Of a DNA stretch of 53,893 bases, positions 1-9,551 are shown piece after piece (within the stretch, counting starts at the first letter, position 1; each line of letters starts with the position of its first letter). The notes beneath the pieces were generated by a model that did no database searches, was not told the origin of the DNA, and saw nothing but the letters and a program-made list of their open reading frames with translations. Origin of the DNA: Nitrosomonas sp. (GTDB lineage: Bacteria > Pseudomonadota > Gammaproteobacteria > Burkholderiales > Nitrosomonadaceae); assembly GCA_019745325.1 (NCBI GenBank), contig JAIETK010000027.1, positions 1 through 53,893 on the forward strand, read 5' to 3'. The position numbers and the translations under genes are program-made.

Positions 1-1
1 C

Positions 2-757
2 GGCGCGGTTCTGGCGAGTAGCCTCAACAACTGGTCGGTTGATCTGGCGGAAGACGGGCAGCGCGCAAAAGCGCTGGATGCGATCGGCCGCGCGGTTGCG
101 ATCCGCGAGCAATTGGCGCAAGAAAACTTTGCCGCGTACGGCGCGGATTTGGCGAGTAGCCTCAACAACTGGTCGTTCTGTCTGGCGGAAGACGGGCAGC
201 GCGCAAAAGCGCTGGCAGTGATCGGGCGCACGGTGAGTATTTACGAGCAGCTGGCGCAAGAAAACTTTGCCGTGTACGGCGCGGTTCTGGCGAGTAGCCT
301 CAACAACTGGTCGTTCTGTCTGGCGGAAGACGGGCAGCGCGCGCAGGCGCTGGCAGCGATCGGGCGCGCGGTGGCGATCTGCGAGCAGCTGGCGCAAGAA
401 AACTTTGCCGCGCACGGGCCGGATTTGGCGAGTAGCCTCAACAACTGGTCGAATTGTCTGGTGGAGGACGGGCAACGTGCAAAAGCGCTGGCAGTGATCG
501 CTCGCGCGGTGGCGATTCGCGAGCAATTGGCGCAAGCCAATTTTGCCGCGTATGGGCCGGATCTGGCGATGAGCCTCAATAACTGGTCGATCTGTTTGAC
601 GGAGAGTGCGGTGCTGACTGCTGAGGAAGCCAAACAGTTAATGGACATTAGGGCGAGGTTGAGCCAAATCAAGCGCCGCGTGCGAGACGAAAGTGTTCAG
701 GTTCCTGCTTATCTTGCTGGGTTATTTGAATCCAGCGAGCCGGATGAAGACGGTTGA
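2..757 (+). CDS. TPR-like repeat protein, 5'-truncated by window edge
   Basis: The frame is open from the first bases of the window, so only the C-terminal part (about 251 residues) is present. It is built of tandem 46-residue units of the form LASSLNNWS..LAEDGQRAKAL..I.RAV.I.EQLAQ, repeating every 138 bp (unit landmarks at 11, 149, 287, 425 and 563). Each unit looks like a helix-turn-helix TPR of the long kinesin-light-chain/NB-ARC-associated kind; such arrays normally bind other proteins. A Trp occupies the place where the related LNNLS repeats usually have Leu. The DNA copies are nearly identical, which suggests recent expansion or conversion. The last about 50 residues (LTAEEAKQLM... to ESSEPDEDG) are not repetitive and cap the array. 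Partners and any N-terminal effector domain lie outside the window, so the role is unknown. Confidence 0.85.
   Translation, partial: GAVLASSLNNWSVDLAEDGQRAKALDAIGRAVAIREQLAQENFAAYGADLASSLNNWSFCLAEDGQRAKALAVIGRTVSIYEQLAQENFAVYGAVLASSLNNWSFCLAEDGQRAQALAAIGRAVAICEQLAQENFAAHGPDLASSLNNWSNCLVEDGQRAKALAVIARAVAIREQLAQANFAAYGPDLAMSLNNWSICLTESAVLTAEEAKQLMDIRARLSQIKRRVRDESVQVPAYLAGLFESSEPDEDG
11..600 (+). repeat. 138-bp in-frame tandem repeat array
   Basis: The phrase ctggcgagtagcctcaacaa and close variants recur at exactly 138-bp spacing (11, 149, 287, 425, 563). Each unit encodes one 46-residue TPR-like module. Near identity at the DNA level makes the array prone to unit gain or loss and also produces several spurious open frames on both strands. 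Confidence 0.9.
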
Positions 758-805
758 CGATGGCTGCTTGCCGGCGGCAATGGTATCGCAATCAAACCGA
801 GCGGT

Positions 806-955
806 TAAGGAAACGCTGATTAATTGACTACACGAGCGAATCACTTCGTTGCGCGGTACTCGCTCCCTTGCCTATCTAGTAAGATATGTCTCGGTTGCTG
901 TGTTCCGTGCGCCTCGTGCTTCATCTCGTTCGCCGGATTAATCAGCGTTTCCTTA
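806..955 (+). mobile_element. MITE-like element, copy 1 (3' end of tex)
   Basis: A 150-bp element with a perfect 19-bp terminal inverted repeat, TAAGGAAACGCTGATTAAT at 806-824 and its complement at 937-955. TA dinucleotides form both outer ends, as in Tc1/mariner/IS630-type target duplications. It carries no transposase gene, so it would be non-autonomous. The TA at 954-955 plus the first element base forms the TAA stop codon of tex. Removing the element and one TA restores CGC TAA at the end of tex. Confidence 0.8.
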
Positions 956-3178
956 GCGTTTTGCCGCTGTGCTATCGCTCAACCGCATCGTCAGCGCAAT
1001 CCTTTTGCGCTTCTCATCGACTTCCACCACCTTGACGGTGACGACTTGCCCCACCTTGACGACGCTATGCGGGTCCTTGACGAATTTGTCCGCCAGCGCC
1101 GAAATGTGCACCAGGCCGTCCTGATGCACGCCGATGTCGACAAACGCGCCGAATGCGGCGACGTTGGTGATCACGCCTTCGAGCACCATGCCGGGGTGCA
1201 AGTCCTTGATCGATTCGACCCCTTCCTTGAACGTCGCGGTTTTAAACGTGGAGCGCGGGTCGCGGCCGGGTTTTTCCAGCTCGTGCAGGATGTCTTTCAC
1301 GGTCGGCAGACCGAATTGCGCGGTGACGTACTTTTCCGGGCGGATCGATTTTAACGCGGATGAATTACCGATCAATGCCGTGACATTGAGTTTAATATCA
1401 TTGAGAATTTGTTCGACCAGTGGGTACGATTCCGGGTGCACGGCCGAGGCGTCGAGCGGGTTGGCGCCGTTCGGGATGCGTAGGAATCCGGCGGCCTGCT
1501 CGAAAGTTTTCTCGCCTAGCCCCGGTACTTTCAGCAACTCGGCGCGCTTGGCAAACCGGCCTTTGCCGTCGCGGTAAGCGACGATATTGTGCGCGATTTT
1601 GCCGCTTAGCCCGGCCACGTAGCGTAACAACGCCGGGGAGGCGGTGTTGACATCCACGCCGACGGCGTTGACGCTGTCTTCCACCACCGCGTCGAGCGAT
1701 TGCGCCAGCTGGCCTTGATTGACGTCATGCTGGTACTGGCCGACGCCGATCGATTTCGGGTCGATCTTGACCAATTCGGCGAGCGGGTCTTGCAAGCGGC
1801 GCGCAATCGACACCGCGCCGCGCAGCGACACATCCAGATCCGGCAATTCCTCCGATGCGAGCTCGGACGCGGAGTACACCGAAGCACCGGCTTCCGACAC
1901 CATGATCGACGTCAATTTCAGCTGTGGATAACGCTTGATTAGTTCTTTCGCCAATTGATCGGTTTCGCGCGATGCGGTGCCGTTGCCGATGGCGATCAGC
2001 GTCGCGGAATAGCGTTCCGCCAGTTGTTTCAGCGTGTGTAATGCGCCATCCCAATCGTTCTTCGGCGCATGTGGATAAATCGTCGCGGTATCAAGCACTT
2101 TGCCGGTGGCGTCGACCACCGCCACTTTCACACCAGTGCGTAAGCCCGGATCGAGTCCGATGGTCACGCGTGCACCGGCGGGCGGGGCGAGCAGCAGGGC
2201 TTTGAGATTCTGCGCGAACACGCGGATCGCTTCGGTTTCCGCATGCTCCTGCAAGTTGCTCATCAATTCGGTTTCCAGATGCGAGAAGATTTTCGTGCGC
2301 CACGCTTGCCGCACGGTGTCGATCAACCAAGCATCCGCTGCGCGTTTCTGGTCGCGGATGTTGAATGTCCGTCCGATCATCAATTCGCACGGATTCAGCG
2401 CCAAGTTGCGGGATTTGTCTTCCAATTCGGTATCCAGCAGCAGCTTCAGTTTTAAAACGCCTTCGCGCTCGCCACGCAGCAATGCCAACGCTCGATGCGA
2501 CGGGATTTTGCCGATCGCTTCGCTGTACTCGTGGTAATCGGTGTATTTGGTATCGTCGTCTTTTTTGTCCTTGGCCACTTTCGCCGTCAGCACGCCGTGT
2601 GCGCGCAGGTAGTCGCGCAACGTTTGCAACAACGGCGCGTGCTCGGCGAAACGCTCGATCAGGATATGCTGCGCGCCTTCCAGCGCAGCCGCCGCATCCG
2701 CCACGCCGGGGTTGTCGCCTTCTTCGGTGGTGAACGGCGCTTTCAGGTATTTCGCCGCCTCCGCCTGCGGATCGAGCCGCGGATCGTTCAACAGGCTATC
2801 CGCCAATGGCTGCAACCCGGCTTCATGCGCGATCTGCGCCTTGGTGCGGCGTTTCTTGCGGTACGGCAGATACAAATCCTCCAGATGCGCTTTATCCGTT
2901 GCGTGTGTCAACGCATCGAGCAATGGTGGTGTCATCTTGCCGAGTTTTTCAATCGCCGCGATGATCGCCGCGCGCCGCTTTTCCAACTCGCGCAATGCAT
3001 GCAAACGCTCCGCCAGCAACCGCAACTGCGCATCGTCCAACCCGCCAGTTGCCTCCTTGCGGTAGCGCGCAATGAACGGCACGGTCGCCCCGTCGTCGAG
3101 TAATTGCACAGTGGCTTGGATTTGCGACGGTTTTACTGAAAGCTCGGTGGCGAGGCGGTGTTCGATGGATGGCAGCAT
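953..3178 (-). CDS. tex: Tex, RNA-binding transcription accessory protein
   Basis: A 741-residue protein matching Tex over its length. The N-terminal helical part includes ATVPFIARYRKEATGGLDD. A YqgF/RNase H-like domain follows (IGLDPGLRTGVKVAVVD, about residues 335-450), then helix-hairpin-helix segments (VNTASPALLRYVAGL; LLKVPGLGEKTFEQAAGFLR), and a C-terminal S1 RNA-binding domain (GMVLEGVITNVAAFGAFVDIG, about 650-720). Tex binds nucleic acid and influences transcription and RNA handling in the cytoplasm. The ATG at 3178 (MLPSIEHRLATELSV) fits the family N-terminus better than an upstream TTG at 3241. It lies downstream of tamB on the same strand, with a 213-bp gap that holds a 12-bp palindrome at 3368-3379. 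The stop codon TAA is completed by the first base of the mobile element at 806-955. Confidence 0.95.
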   Translation of the reverse strand: MLPSIEHRLATELSVKPSQIQATVQLLDDGATVPFIARYRKEATGGLDDAQLRLLAERLHALRELEKRRAAIIAAIEKLGKMTPPLLDALTHATDKAHLEDLYLPYRKKRRTKAQIAHEAGLQPLADSLLNDPRLDPQAEAAKYLKAPFTTEEGDNPGVADAAAALEGAQHILIERFAEHAPLLQTLRDYLRAHGVLTAKVAKDKKDDDTKYTDYHEYSEAIGKIPSHRALALLRGEREGVLKLKLLLDTELEDKSRNLALNPCELMIGRTFNIRDQKRAADAWLIDTVRQAWRTKIFSHLETELMSNLQEHAETEAIRVFAQNLKALLLAPPAGARVTIGLDPGLRTGVKVAVVDATGKVLDTATIYPHAPKNDWDGALHTLKQLAERYSATLIAIGNGTASRETDQLAKELIKRYPQLKLTSIMVSEAGASVYSASELASEELPDLDVSLRGAVSIARRLQDPLAELVKIDPKSIGVGQYQHDVNQGQLAQSLDAVVEDSVNAVGVDVNTASPALLRYVAGLSGKIAHNIVAYRDGKGRFAKRAELLKVPGLGEKTFEQAAGFLRIPNGANPLDASAVHPESYPLVEQILNDIKLNVTALIGNSSALKSIRPEKYVTAQFGLPTVKDILHELEKPGRDPRSTFKTATFKEGVESIKDLHPGMVLEGVITNVAAFGAFVDIGVHQDGLVHISALADKFVKDPHSVVKVGQVVTVKVVEVDEKRKRIALTMRLSDSTAAKR

Positions 3179-3391
3179 GGGGTTGTGTTTCGGTCGTTGA
3201 AGTGGGTAGGGATGGTAAACCAAGAGGCGGTGGGGTCGCAATATCTTACTATTGAGCCGGATTGTGCGATTTCGATCCCGGTTGCGTTACTTCATACCGC
3301 TTTGTTCGATGATAATCCAATAGTTGTTGCGTTGAGCAACTGGGAGAAATCGCACTGCTACATCCTGCCCATCGATGGGTATTCTGTATTG

Positions 3392-6300
3392 TCAATCAAA
3401 CTGAATCGTATAGAAAAGATCCACCGCGCTGTCTTCACCTGCTTGGGTGACAACGGTGACTTTGGGCGTCAGATTGTAAGTCAATTTGGTAATACCCATC
3501 GTCGTGGCGGTCAGGCCGCGTTCGTAACTCAAGTACGCGCGCGATGAAATGCGTTTACCGATCACGCCGATCTGTCCGCTCAAAGAGCTGCCAACACCGG
3601 CTTGCTTGAAGGTGATCTCGTCGACACCGAGCGCTTGGGTAATCCGGTCGGTGAGACCGCTGCCGGATTGGCCGCCGAGTATCGAGCCGGCAGCCGACAG
3701 TAATACCGACGTATCGAGTCCGCTGGCGTCGGGTTTTCTACCCAGCACGATCCAGGACAGCTTTTCGGCATCGGGAACCTCCGGCGCCGACACCAGTTTC
3801 ACGCGCGGATGACGCACCGATCCGGCGATTTCGACACCGGCTTCGACTGCCAGACCCTCCCGCACCGCCAGCACATTCAGGTTCGGATCGTCGAGCGAAC
3901 CTTGGAAACTGACGATGCCGCGTCTGACTTTCAAGTCTTGGCCGTATGCCTTGAATGCGGCATCCTGGGCGGCGATGGTGCCGGTGAGCTTGAGCGGCTG
4001 ATTGCCGCTGCTGCGGGCTTGCAGTTGTCCGGTCAAACGGCCTTCCAAGCCGGAAGCACGGATATAAAACTTCTCGCCTAAGTTCAGGTTCATGTCCAGG
4101 TCCAGCGCCAGTTTTTGCGGCTGTTGCGATGACGGGGCATTTACCAGCACGATATCGTCCGGTAACGCCGGGCGGTTTTCCGGCGGTTGCATGATCAATC
4201 CGGCATCGGTTTGTAAGCCGCCGGTGACGCTGAGGCGGTTGTCTTGCAAACGGGTAGCGCCTTGGCCGGAAGCGACGATCCAGTAATCGGTTTTGTGGGC
4301 GAGCGGCAGCCGGTCGAGGGAGAAATCGAGCTGGCCAGAAGCGCCGGTTAATCCGATCTTGCCGCTGACAGTCAGCGAACCGGCTGTGCCCTCCAGCGAC
4401 AGGTCGCGGAACAGGCGGTTGTCCGGCGGCGCTGCATGGGGGCTGGCAAAATGCAACCGGTCGATGTGCAAATCCGCTTGCTGAAAATGCGCGGCCAAAG
4501 TACCTTGCTGTAAGCGGATTCCTTGTTCCAGTAAAGCCAGGCTTAAATTCGTGCCGGAAACCGTGCCGCGGATATCGGGCTGCTGCAAGGTACCGTGGAT
4601 ACCGGCCTGAATCCGTAATTCGCCATCGGCGCGCAGGTTGCTGCCGGACGCGTTGAGCCATTTCAAGCTGGTGAGGGTGGCGTGGATATTACCCTGCAGC
4701 GGCGATTCCTTGGCAATGGGCCACGGCGTTTTCGCTGGTGGCAGCGGCAGCGCTACCTCTGCCTGAACGCTCCCTAGCGCTCCGCTGTTCAGCGCGAATT
4801 GTCCGGACAGGCTTCCCTGCCGTGCGGTTGCTTGCAGTTGCAGTTGCTGCAATCCCAACGGTTGCGGCACATCGCCGGGCAAATACCAGTCGCCGCGTTC
4901 GCGTTGAATGAGCAATTCGCCGGTCAGCTGCGCGGCGGTGTCGAACTGCCAGCGGCCGCCCAATTGCAACGGAGCGTCTTTTGCGTGCGCCGGTGTACCG
5001 GGTAGCAGTGCAATGCCGGTGAAATCGCCGCGGGTTTTCCAGCTGCTGGGCGTCCAGTGCAATTGCTCGATACGGACCGATCCGCTGGAAATCGACAGCG
5101 CCGCATCGCTCAGCGAAAACAAAGTGGTGCTGGCCGCGAGCGCCGCCGGTGCCAGCAGGCGAACCGGCATGTCCCCGGTGGCGTAAAGCTCGGTCAACTG
5201 ACCCTGCCAGCGCAGCGGCAACCCCGGTTTCGCAGGACTCAAGCTGCCGCTTGCCGCCAATTGAAAGGCGGTATCTTTATTGATGTTGGCGTTGATCGCC
5301 AGATGGTGACCGGCGGTTTTACCGCCGAGGATGGCGGATAACTGCCTGATCGTTGCTTGTTCGTGCGCGCGGTAAGTCTCCACGGCAAGGCTCAGCGCAA
5401 TGGTGTCTTTTTGATGCCATCGCGCGCTGGCGGAAATGCCCGAGAGTTTTTGCTGGCCGGGTAGTTCCAGTTGTTTGCTGGTCAGTTTCCAATCGAAATC
5501 GGGCGCTTGCATCGTGCCGCGGAAAGTAAGCTGTGTCTGCAAGTCGCCCGATATACCCAAACCCAGCTGCGCCAATGCCGGAGCATTCACTGTCAGTTGG
5601 ACATCGTGCCGGTCGCCGTCCATGCGGCCGTGCGCGAGCAAACGGTTTGAACCTGCCAGCAATTCGGCCTTGCCGCTGAAGCGGCCGGTGCCGGTGAACG
5701 CGATTTCACCCGAGCCGCTGACCGGCGATTTCCCCAGGCGGCTTTTGCGGATGACGTAGGTTAATGTGCCGGCAGCCGCCGGCAGCAATCGACCGGATGC
5801 CTGCAGGGTGGCATTCAGGCTGGAATCGGCGGTTTGAATAAAATCCGCGCTGTTGAAATCGATCAATTCTCCCGACACGTCAAACATTTGTTCTCCGGTC
5901 AGTTGCAGTTTGCCTTGACCGGTCAAACGCGAGCGGTTGCGTTGCAAATTGAATTGTTCGAGTATGAGTTCATCGGTGTCACGGGTAATTCCGGCAGTCA
6001 AGCGCAGCGACTGACCGCGCAGATCGGCGCGGGCGGATTGCTTGTCCGCATCGCCGGTGAGTTCGATCTTGCCTGAGATGGCGGCGCTTTGCAGTCGAGT
6101 GTCCAATTGCTGCGGATCGATCCGCTCGACTTCCAAGTCCGCTGCGAGGATGTGCTTGTTCCAGTCCCAAGCCAACGGTCCGCGCACAACGCCACTCTTT
6201 CCGGATAACACGCGAATCTCCGGCAGCGCCAGCAATTGTGAGGAGATCAGTACGCGGGCATGGATGGCCGACAGCGGAATGCCGCCTTGATCGAGCGGTG

Positions 6301-7231
6301 CGGGCGCATGATTTTCGATGTCGATATTACCTGTCAATTGCCCGGCCTCATTTTGCGTCAACTGTGCCGACACCGACAGCTTCGCTTGCGGCGCGTTTGC
6401 CGCAAAATCACCCGGATTCCACTGTTGCAGGATGGCGTGCAGTTGCGTAACCGGATTCGCGGCAAACGGTTGTAACTGCGCTTGCAGTGTCATATTGGCT
6501 GCGGGCGCGCGGCTGGCGGATTGAATCGTGAGCTGCTCCAAATTGCCGGTGACGGTGGTGTCGATGCCGCCCCATGAACCAGTGGCGATGGCGCCAATAC
6601 GCGCATTCAATGCAAACGGCGCATTGCCGTCAAGTTCCGCTTGCGATTCGACGGTTGCCCACGGTGTGGTGAAATTCAGTTGCTTGAGCCGGTGATGCTG
6701 GCCGTCGCTTTCCAGTGCCAGCGCCAAATCGGTTATCACTGGCGTGGCATTTTCCTGGGATGCCGCATTGAGATGAATGGCATCGGCAGTCATGATTGCA
6801 ATCGATAATCCGAATGGCAGCAGTAAGCTATCCGGCGATTGCGGAGCGGAAGGCGCGGTGTCAGCCGCGTGCTGATCGATGCGGATCGCCGCCAGTGTCA
6901 GCCGCTGGATGTTGATCCGCCGGTGAAACAATTGCGCTGGATTCCAGCGCATGTGGAGATTCTGTAGCGTCAATGCCAGTTCAGCGTTGCTGAAATGAAT
7001 AGTTTCAACCTGTAAGTCTTGCAGCGTGCCGTGTACGCCGGTCAACCGGATCATGCCGCCGCTCCAACGGTTAGCAACGGCGGCGGCCGATTGCAATCCG
7101 GATGTGCTGTACAGCAACCAATAACTGGCGGCGGCCGGCAGTGCCAGCAAAAGCAATAAGCCGATCGCCAGCTTGCGATAGCGCCGCGCGGTTTTAGGGG
7201 GAAGCGGGTTTTTAGTGTGTTGATCGATCAT
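3392..7231 (-). CDS. tamB: TamB, translocation and assembly module inner-membrane subunit
   Basis: A 1279-residue AsmA-like protein. It has an N-terminal signal anchor (KLAIGLLLLLALPAAASYWLLY, about residues 22-43), a very long beta-rich body of low-complexity amphipathic strands, and the conserved DUF490/TamB C-terminal domain ending VDLFYTIQFD. TamB spans the periplasm from the inner membrane and works with TamA in outer-membrane protein assembly; the family is also implicated in phospholipid transport to the outer membrane. The ATG at 7231 (MIDQHTKNPLPP) places the anchor near the N-terminus. An in-frame extension upstream would overlap tamA and lacks support. The start is 16 nt after the tamA stop with AAGG in the gap, so the two form an operon. 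Confidence 0.93.
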   Translation of the reverse strand: MIDQHTKNPLPPKTARRYRKLAIGLLLLLALPAAASYWLLYSTSGLQSAAAVANRWSGGMIRLTGVHGTLQDLQVETIHFSNAELALTLQNLHMRWNPAQLFHRRINIQRLTLAAIRIDQHAADTAPSAPQSPDSLLLPFGLSIAIMTADAIHLNAASQENATPVITDLALALESDGQHHRLKQLNFTTPWATVESQAELDGNAPFALNARIGAIATGSWGGIDTTVTGNLEQLTIQSASRAPAANMTLQAQLQPFAANPVTQLHAILQQWNPGDFAANAPQAKLSVSAQLTQNEAGQLTGNIDIENHAPAPLDQGGIPLSAIHARVLISSQLLALPEIRVLSGKSGVVRGPLAWDWNKHILAADLEVERIDPQQLDTRLQSAAISGKIELTGDADKQSARADLRGQSLRLTAGITRDTDELILEQFNLQRNRSRLTGQGKLQLTGEQMFDVSGELIDFNSADFIQTADSSLNATLQASGRLLPAAAGTLTYVIRKSRLGKSPVSGSGEIAFTGTGRFSGKAELLAGSNRLLAHGRMDGDRHDVQLTVNAPALAQLGLGISGDLQTQLTFRGTMQAPDFDWKLTSKQLELPGQQKLSGISASARWHQKDTIALSLAVETYRAHEQATIRQLSAILGGKTAGHHLAINANINKDTAFQLAASGSLSPAKPGLPLRWQGQLTELYATGDMPVRLLAPAALAASTTLFSLSDAALSISSGSVRIEQLHWTPSSWKTRGDFTGIALLPGTPAHAKDAPLQLGGRWQFDTAAQLTGELLIQRERGDWYLPGDVPQPLGLQQLQLQATARQGSLSGQFALNSGALGSVQAEVALPLPPAKTPWPIAKESPLQGNIHATLTSLKWLNASGSNLRADGELRIQAGIHGTLQQPDIRGTVSGTNLSLALLEQGIRLQQGTLAAHFQQADLHIDRLHFASPHAAPPDNRLFRDLSLEGTAGSLTVSGKIGLTGASGQLDFSLDRLPLAHKTDYWIVASGQGATRLQDNRLSVTGGLQTDAGLIMQPPENRPALPDDIVLVNAPSSQQPQKLALDLDMNLNLGEKFYIRASGLEGRLTGQLQARSSGNQPLKLTGTIAAQDAAFKAYGQDLKVRRGIVSFQGSLDDPNLNVLAVREGLAVEAGVEIAGSVRHPRVKLVSAPEVPDAEKLSWIVLGRKPDASGLDTSVLLSAAGSILGGQSGSGLTDRITQALGVDEITFKQAGVGSSLSGQIGVIGKRISSRAYLSYERGLTATTMGITKLTYNLTPKVTVVTQAGEDSAVDLFYTIQFD

Positions 7232-7247
7232 GAACGGCTTTACCTTA

Positions 7248-9026
7248 TCAAAAAGCAACAGCCATTGAGAAATGCACGCGCAGTGAGCCGGTTTCGTGCC
7301 CGCGCGCCAGATCGAGCGCAAGCGGTCCTGCCGGGCTCCGCCAGCGTACTCCCGCGCCGTAGGCGAGAAACATTTGCATGTCTTGCCAGCGGTCGGCCGC
7401 GCTGCCGATGTCGGCAAATGCCGCTGCTCCCCATTGCTGGGTCAACCAATGGGTATACTCGGCGGTGCCGGTCGCCATCACCCGGCCACCGACGACGGCA
7501 TTGCCTTCGTGGACACCGATGCCTTTGAAATCATAACCGCGCAGTGATTGAATACCACCGGCGCGAAACAGATATTCTTGCGGAATGCCGAAGCGCGACG
7601 AGGCCAATGTATAACCGGCTTCAGCCCGCAGGAAAAACGTATCGCGCGATCCCACCGGCCACCAGCTTTGATGCCGGGCATAGGTGCGGATAAAATCCTG
7701 ATCCGATAGTAATTGCCGGCTGCCGCCGCCGATGCGCACCTCGGTGATATCGCCGCGCCGGATATTGACCGGATCGTCGACCACTTGCCGCCGCCAGCGC
7801 CAATCCAGCACCAACGCTTCGTTGATTTGATTGATTGCGCCGTCGGGTTTTTTATGCTCGCGCTGCCAATTCAAACCGAGTTGCATGAATAGCGACGGTG
7901 TCTGGTAATTGCGCGAAACACCGATTTTCTGTTCGACGGTTTTCAGGCCCTCGATATCAGTCATTTGCAGGCTGGCGCCGAGCGAATGATTGACGTGGTT
8001 CTGATCGGGCAAAGTGTCGATTCCCGCTAGAAACGTTTGCCGCTTTTGCTCGAGGCGCAGCAGACTGGTGAGATTCCAGGCGTGATCGAGAAAATTATGA
8101 TGGCGGTAATTGACTTCGCCGCGCGCGCCATTGTTCGAGCTGTAACCGGCTCCGAAGGCGAAACGCTGCGCTTGCGCTTCCGTCAGCACGACTTGAACCG
8201 GCGCTGCTTGATGCAAAGCGATGTCCGGCGAGATGCTGACCGATACAGTACTGAATTGCGGCGCTTTTTGCAGCAGGATTTGATATTGATGCAGCAAATC
8301 GCGCTGATACTCATCACCCGCTTTGAACGGCGCAAGCCGGGTGACCAGTGTTGCATCGTAGCGTTGCAAGCCGGTGATCCGGATATCGCCGAAGTAGAAC
8401 ACCGGCCCGGAATCGACGGTAATCATCAGATCCGCGAGCGCCTCGCCGGGGTCGACGCTGGCCTGGCTGGCGGTGATCGTTGCTGCGGCGAATGCCCGTT
8501 GTGTCAGGTCATCGATCAACGCCGATTTTGCCTGCTCCCAGATGGCGGAGCGGAACGGTTGCCCGGCGGTAAGAAACCAGGCGGCGCGCAGCCGTTCGAT
8601 GCGCTTGCGGTGGTTTTCGTCGCCATTGGCAATGTCACCGGAAAATTCAATCGTGACCGAACCGACGCGCGTCAATTCTCCGGGATCGACGGTGATTTCA
8701 GCGGTCTTGGTTAAGGTTTGTGTTGCGGGCTGCGCGATGGACACTACAGGATCGAAGTAACCTTCGGTCGCCAGGATGTCACGAATTTCCTTTTGCACGC
8801 GGTGCAGAAAAAATAACTCATCGTAGTCGCTGGCAAACGGTTCCTTGGGGAGTTGAATGTATTTTTGCAGCATTTCCTTGACCGCAGCCGGCGCCGACAA
8901 CGTGACGATCGCCGGATTGCCGGATGATCCCGATGTTTCCTGGGCCATCGCCGGGAGGGGAAAAACGCTGGCCAGCATTAGCAGCGCAATCCAATGAAAC
9001 CGGTATTTCAGAAAATTAGTCAGCAA
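7248..9026 (-). CDS. tamA: TamA, Omp85-family outer-membrane assembly protein
   Basis: A 592-residue precursor. The signal peptide (n-region KYRFHW, hydrophobic core, cleavage after AMA near residue 28) is followed by POTRA-type repeats (ILATEGYFDPVVSI...; FYFGDIRITGLQRYDATLV) and a 16-stranded barrel with the Omp85 signature LRGYDFKGIG in the late barrel, ending in an aromatic residue (SMAVAF). It sits in the outer membrane and partners TamB, encoded directly downstream. The proposed start is TTG at 9026, because no in-frame ATG gives a complete signal peptide. No strong ribosome binding site is visible, so the exact start is uncertain. Confidence 0.93.
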   Translation of the reverse strand: MLTNFLKYRFHWIALLMLASVFPLPAMAQETSGSSGNPAIVTLSAPAAVKEMLQKYIQLPKEPFASDYDELFFLHRVQKEIRDILATEGYFDPVVSIAQPATQTLTKTAEITVDPGELTRVGSVTIEFSGDIANGDENHRKRIERLRAAWFLTAGQPFRSAIWEQAKSALIDDLTQRAFAAATITASQASVDPGEALADLMITVDSGPVFYFGDIRITGLQRYDATLVTRLAPFKAGDEYQRDLLHQYQILLQKAPQFSTVSVSISPDIALHQAAPVQVVLTEAQAQRFAFGAGYSSNNGARGEVNYRHHNFLDHAWNLTSLLRLEQKRQTFLAGIDTLPDQNHVNHSLGASLQMTDIEGLKTVEQKIGVSRNYQTPSLFMQLGLNWQREHKKPDGAINQINEALVLDWRWRRQVVDDPVNIRRGDITEVRIGGGSRQLLSDQDFIRTYARHQSWWPVGSRDTFFLRAEAGYTLASSRFGIPQEYLFRAGGIQSLRGYDFKGIGVHEGNAVVGGRVMATGTAEYTHWLTQQWGAAAFADIGSAADRWQDMQMFLAYGAGVRWRSPAGPLALDLARGHETGSLRVHFSMAVAF

Positions 9027-9549
9027 TTGAGAATTAGAGCGATGATTTCCCGGTGATGAGAAAACCTGCCGCTGTTTTACAAATGGATTTATGGTATTGA
9101 GATTGATAGCAGCCGAAGGGTTCCATTACGCAAGCGAATGACTCAGCCATTTGCCTGGTAACCTGTAAATTGCGTGATTGCCGCAATCCGTACCGGTCAC
9201 CGGAAGTCAATTCACACTAACGCGACCGGAAATGACGGTAACGCGCCGGCTGTTGCCAATGCGTAAGGTGCAATAACCGCAGGGCATTGCACCATTTTTC
9301 TGATTGATGTGCCTCCATGGAGTCGGCACATCCTACCGCGCTGTTGTTCTCATGATATCTCCTCATGTAATAAATGCAAGTGCAGGAAATTATGCATAAA
9401 TGATTAAGACTGTCGTTTGAGTTAAGATAGCTGAACGGAATGTTTTTTGAAGAGTGCGGGCATTTCTCAATTATCGCGGCCTCTTATGCCACAAGAACCA
9501 TTATTTTTGGTTATAGACCTGACCTCGTTGTGGTGTGGCGTTGTTAGGG
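9027..9549. other. Intergenic region upstream of tamA
   Basis: 523 bp with no convincing gene. It should hold the tamA promoter, which cannot be pinned down by eye. It contains a hairpin at 9267-9293 and the left arm of a 9-bp inverted repeat at 9543-9551. Imperfect complementarity (gccacaa at about 9488 against ttgtggtgtggc at about 9529) lies next to the 3' end of the orphan nuclease gene. Confidence 0.6.
9267..9293. repeat. Inverted repeat / hairpin GGTGCAAT...ATTGCACC
   Basis: A perfect 8-bp stem with an 11-nt loop, followed on the plus strand by ATTTTT. No gene ends just before it on the plus strand, so a terminator role is doubtful. The sequence style (ggtgcaataaccgc...gcattgcacc) resembles the dispersed short palindromes common in proteobacterial intergenic DNA. 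Confidence 0.45.
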
Positions 9550-9551
9550 TT
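9543..9551 (+). repeat. Left arm of inverted repeat GTTAGGGTT around orphan nuclease gene
   Basis: GTTAGGGTT here is the exact reverse complement of AACCCTAAC at 10449-10457. The two arms lie just outside the coding region of the HsdR-N-like gene; this one touches the stop codon. GTTAGGG and CCCTAAC are close to integron core sites (GTTRRRY / RYYYAAC). Confidence 0.5.

Noticed and set aside
241..672. 143-residue open frame on the minus strand through the TPR repeats
   Set aside because: It is a product of the 138-bp repeat having no stops in that frame. It is antisense to a clear coding region and has no ribosome site or recognisable domain.
3158..3547. 129-residue plus-strand frame crossing the tex-tamB gap
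   Set aside because: It overlaps the ends of two certain genes on the other strand and has no homology signal or ribosome site. The gap itself is only 213 bp.
9400..9549. Complete integron attC site downstream of the orphan nuclease gene
   Set aside because: Only an R''-like CCCTAAC and partial arms are visible. No GTTRRRY-type second core site was found at the expected distance, so a full attC is not claimed.
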